A stretch of 6,426 bases of DNA, taken from NCBI GenBank assembly GCA_018715825.1, contig DVKU01000171.1:1-6426 (forward strand). The letters run 5' to 3'. The notes beneath the pieces were generated by a model that saw only the letters and a list, made by a program, of their open reading frames with translations, was not told the DNA's origin and ran no database searches. This document shows positions 6,280-6,426 of this stretch, piece after piece (within the stretch, counting starts at the first letter, position 1; each line of letters begins with the position of its first letter). Both the position numbers and the translations under genes were made by a program. Source of the DNA: Candidatus Avacholeplasma faecigallinarum. GTDB lineage: Bacteria; Bacillota_I; Bacilli_A; Acholeplasmatales; Anaeroplasmataceae.

Positions 6280-6426
6280 ACAAGGTTAGGATTAAAATCA
6301 ACCTTATGTTTTTCTAAAGTGAATATAACATTAACAAGCTTTCTAGCAATATGAGATAAGGCAACTCTATGATGCTTACCTTCATTTCTTTTCTTCCAAT
6401 AGAAGTCAAAAATAGAAGGATTATGG
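6273..6426 (-). CDS. IS110-family transposase, C-terminal end (5' part outside window)
   Basis: The last 50 codons and the TAA stop (6275-6273) of a minus-strand gene run off the right edge. The residues include HNPSIFDFYWKKRNEGK, then HHRVALSHIARKLVNVIF. This matches the tail that follows the Transposase_20 (IS116/IS110/IS902) domain: an FYxxxRxxGKxxxVAL segment, an A-R/K-KL pair, then a hydrophobic helix. IS110 transposases are DEDD/serine-type recombinases, in several cases guided by an element-encoded bridge RNA. The catalytic parts are not in view, so it cannot be said whether the gene is intact. It converges on typA, and a minus-strand terminator follows. The match is from memory of the family pattern over a short stretch, so the family call is fairly but not fully secure. 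Confidence 0.8.
   Translation of the reverse strand, partial: HNPSIFDFYWKKRNEGKHHRVALSHIARKLVNVIFTLEKHKVDFNPNLVK

Larger units (their letters stand above)
6192..6426 (-). mobile_element. IS110-family insertion sequence, transposase 3' side (incomplete)
   Basis: The element is recognised from its transposase tail at 6273-6426. Its outer end was not located; 6192, the end of the minus-strand terminator, is only a convenient limit. IS110-family elements usually lack long terminal inverted repeats and make little or no target duplication, so the boundary cannot be read from one end. The rest lies beyond the right edge. Confidence 0.5.

Noticed and set aside
1..6426. CRISPR arrays, tRNA or rRNA genes
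   Set aside because: No regularly spaced repeats and no tRNA cloverleaf or rRNA segments were seen on either strand; the only tRNA-related sequence is the T-box.

Overview
The window is strongly AT-rich (by eye about 70% A+T or more). It uses TAA stops, clear purine-rich ribosome binding sites and TTGACA/TATAAT or extended -10 promoters. Tryptophan is read from TGG, and no in-frame TGA occurs inside the genes, so the standard bacterial code fits. The gene families, a T-box riboswitch and intrinsic terminators with long U-tracts all point to a low-GC Bacillota, perhaps Erysipelotrichia-like or another AT-rich Bacilli/Clostridia lineage. The exact taxon cannot be fixed from the sequence alone.

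Layout, left to right. Positions 1-912 hold the 3' part of a DUF815-type P-loop ATPase gene that begins before the window. Positions 938-1229 hold a consensus promoter and an asparagine-specific T-box leader (specifier AAC) ending in an intrinsic terminator. It controls a single gene, asnB (1242-2819), glutamine-hydrolysing asparagine synthetase, so asparagine synthesis should rise when uncharged tRNA-Asn accumulates. After a strong terminator, an unrecognised 364-residue helical protein is encoded at 2983-4077. It carries a textbook HEPN-type RNase motif (RNDVVGHP) but has no visible antitoxin partner. It is followed, with no terminator between, by typA/bipA (4143-5975), the ribosome-associated translational GTPase, which has its own promoter and a near-perfect terminator.

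The right end (6009-6426) is different. It holds an orphan forward promoter and ribosome binding site with no ATG gene behind them, two inverted repeats, and on the minus strand the last 50 codons of an IS110-family transposase that runs out of the window. This looks like the edge of a mobile element inserted downstream of typA.

The core genes are ordinary housekeeping functions that are separately regulated rather than one operon. The parts most worth a second look are the orphan HEPN-like protein, the structured non-coding stretch next to the IS110 transposase, and the orphan expression signals beside it.
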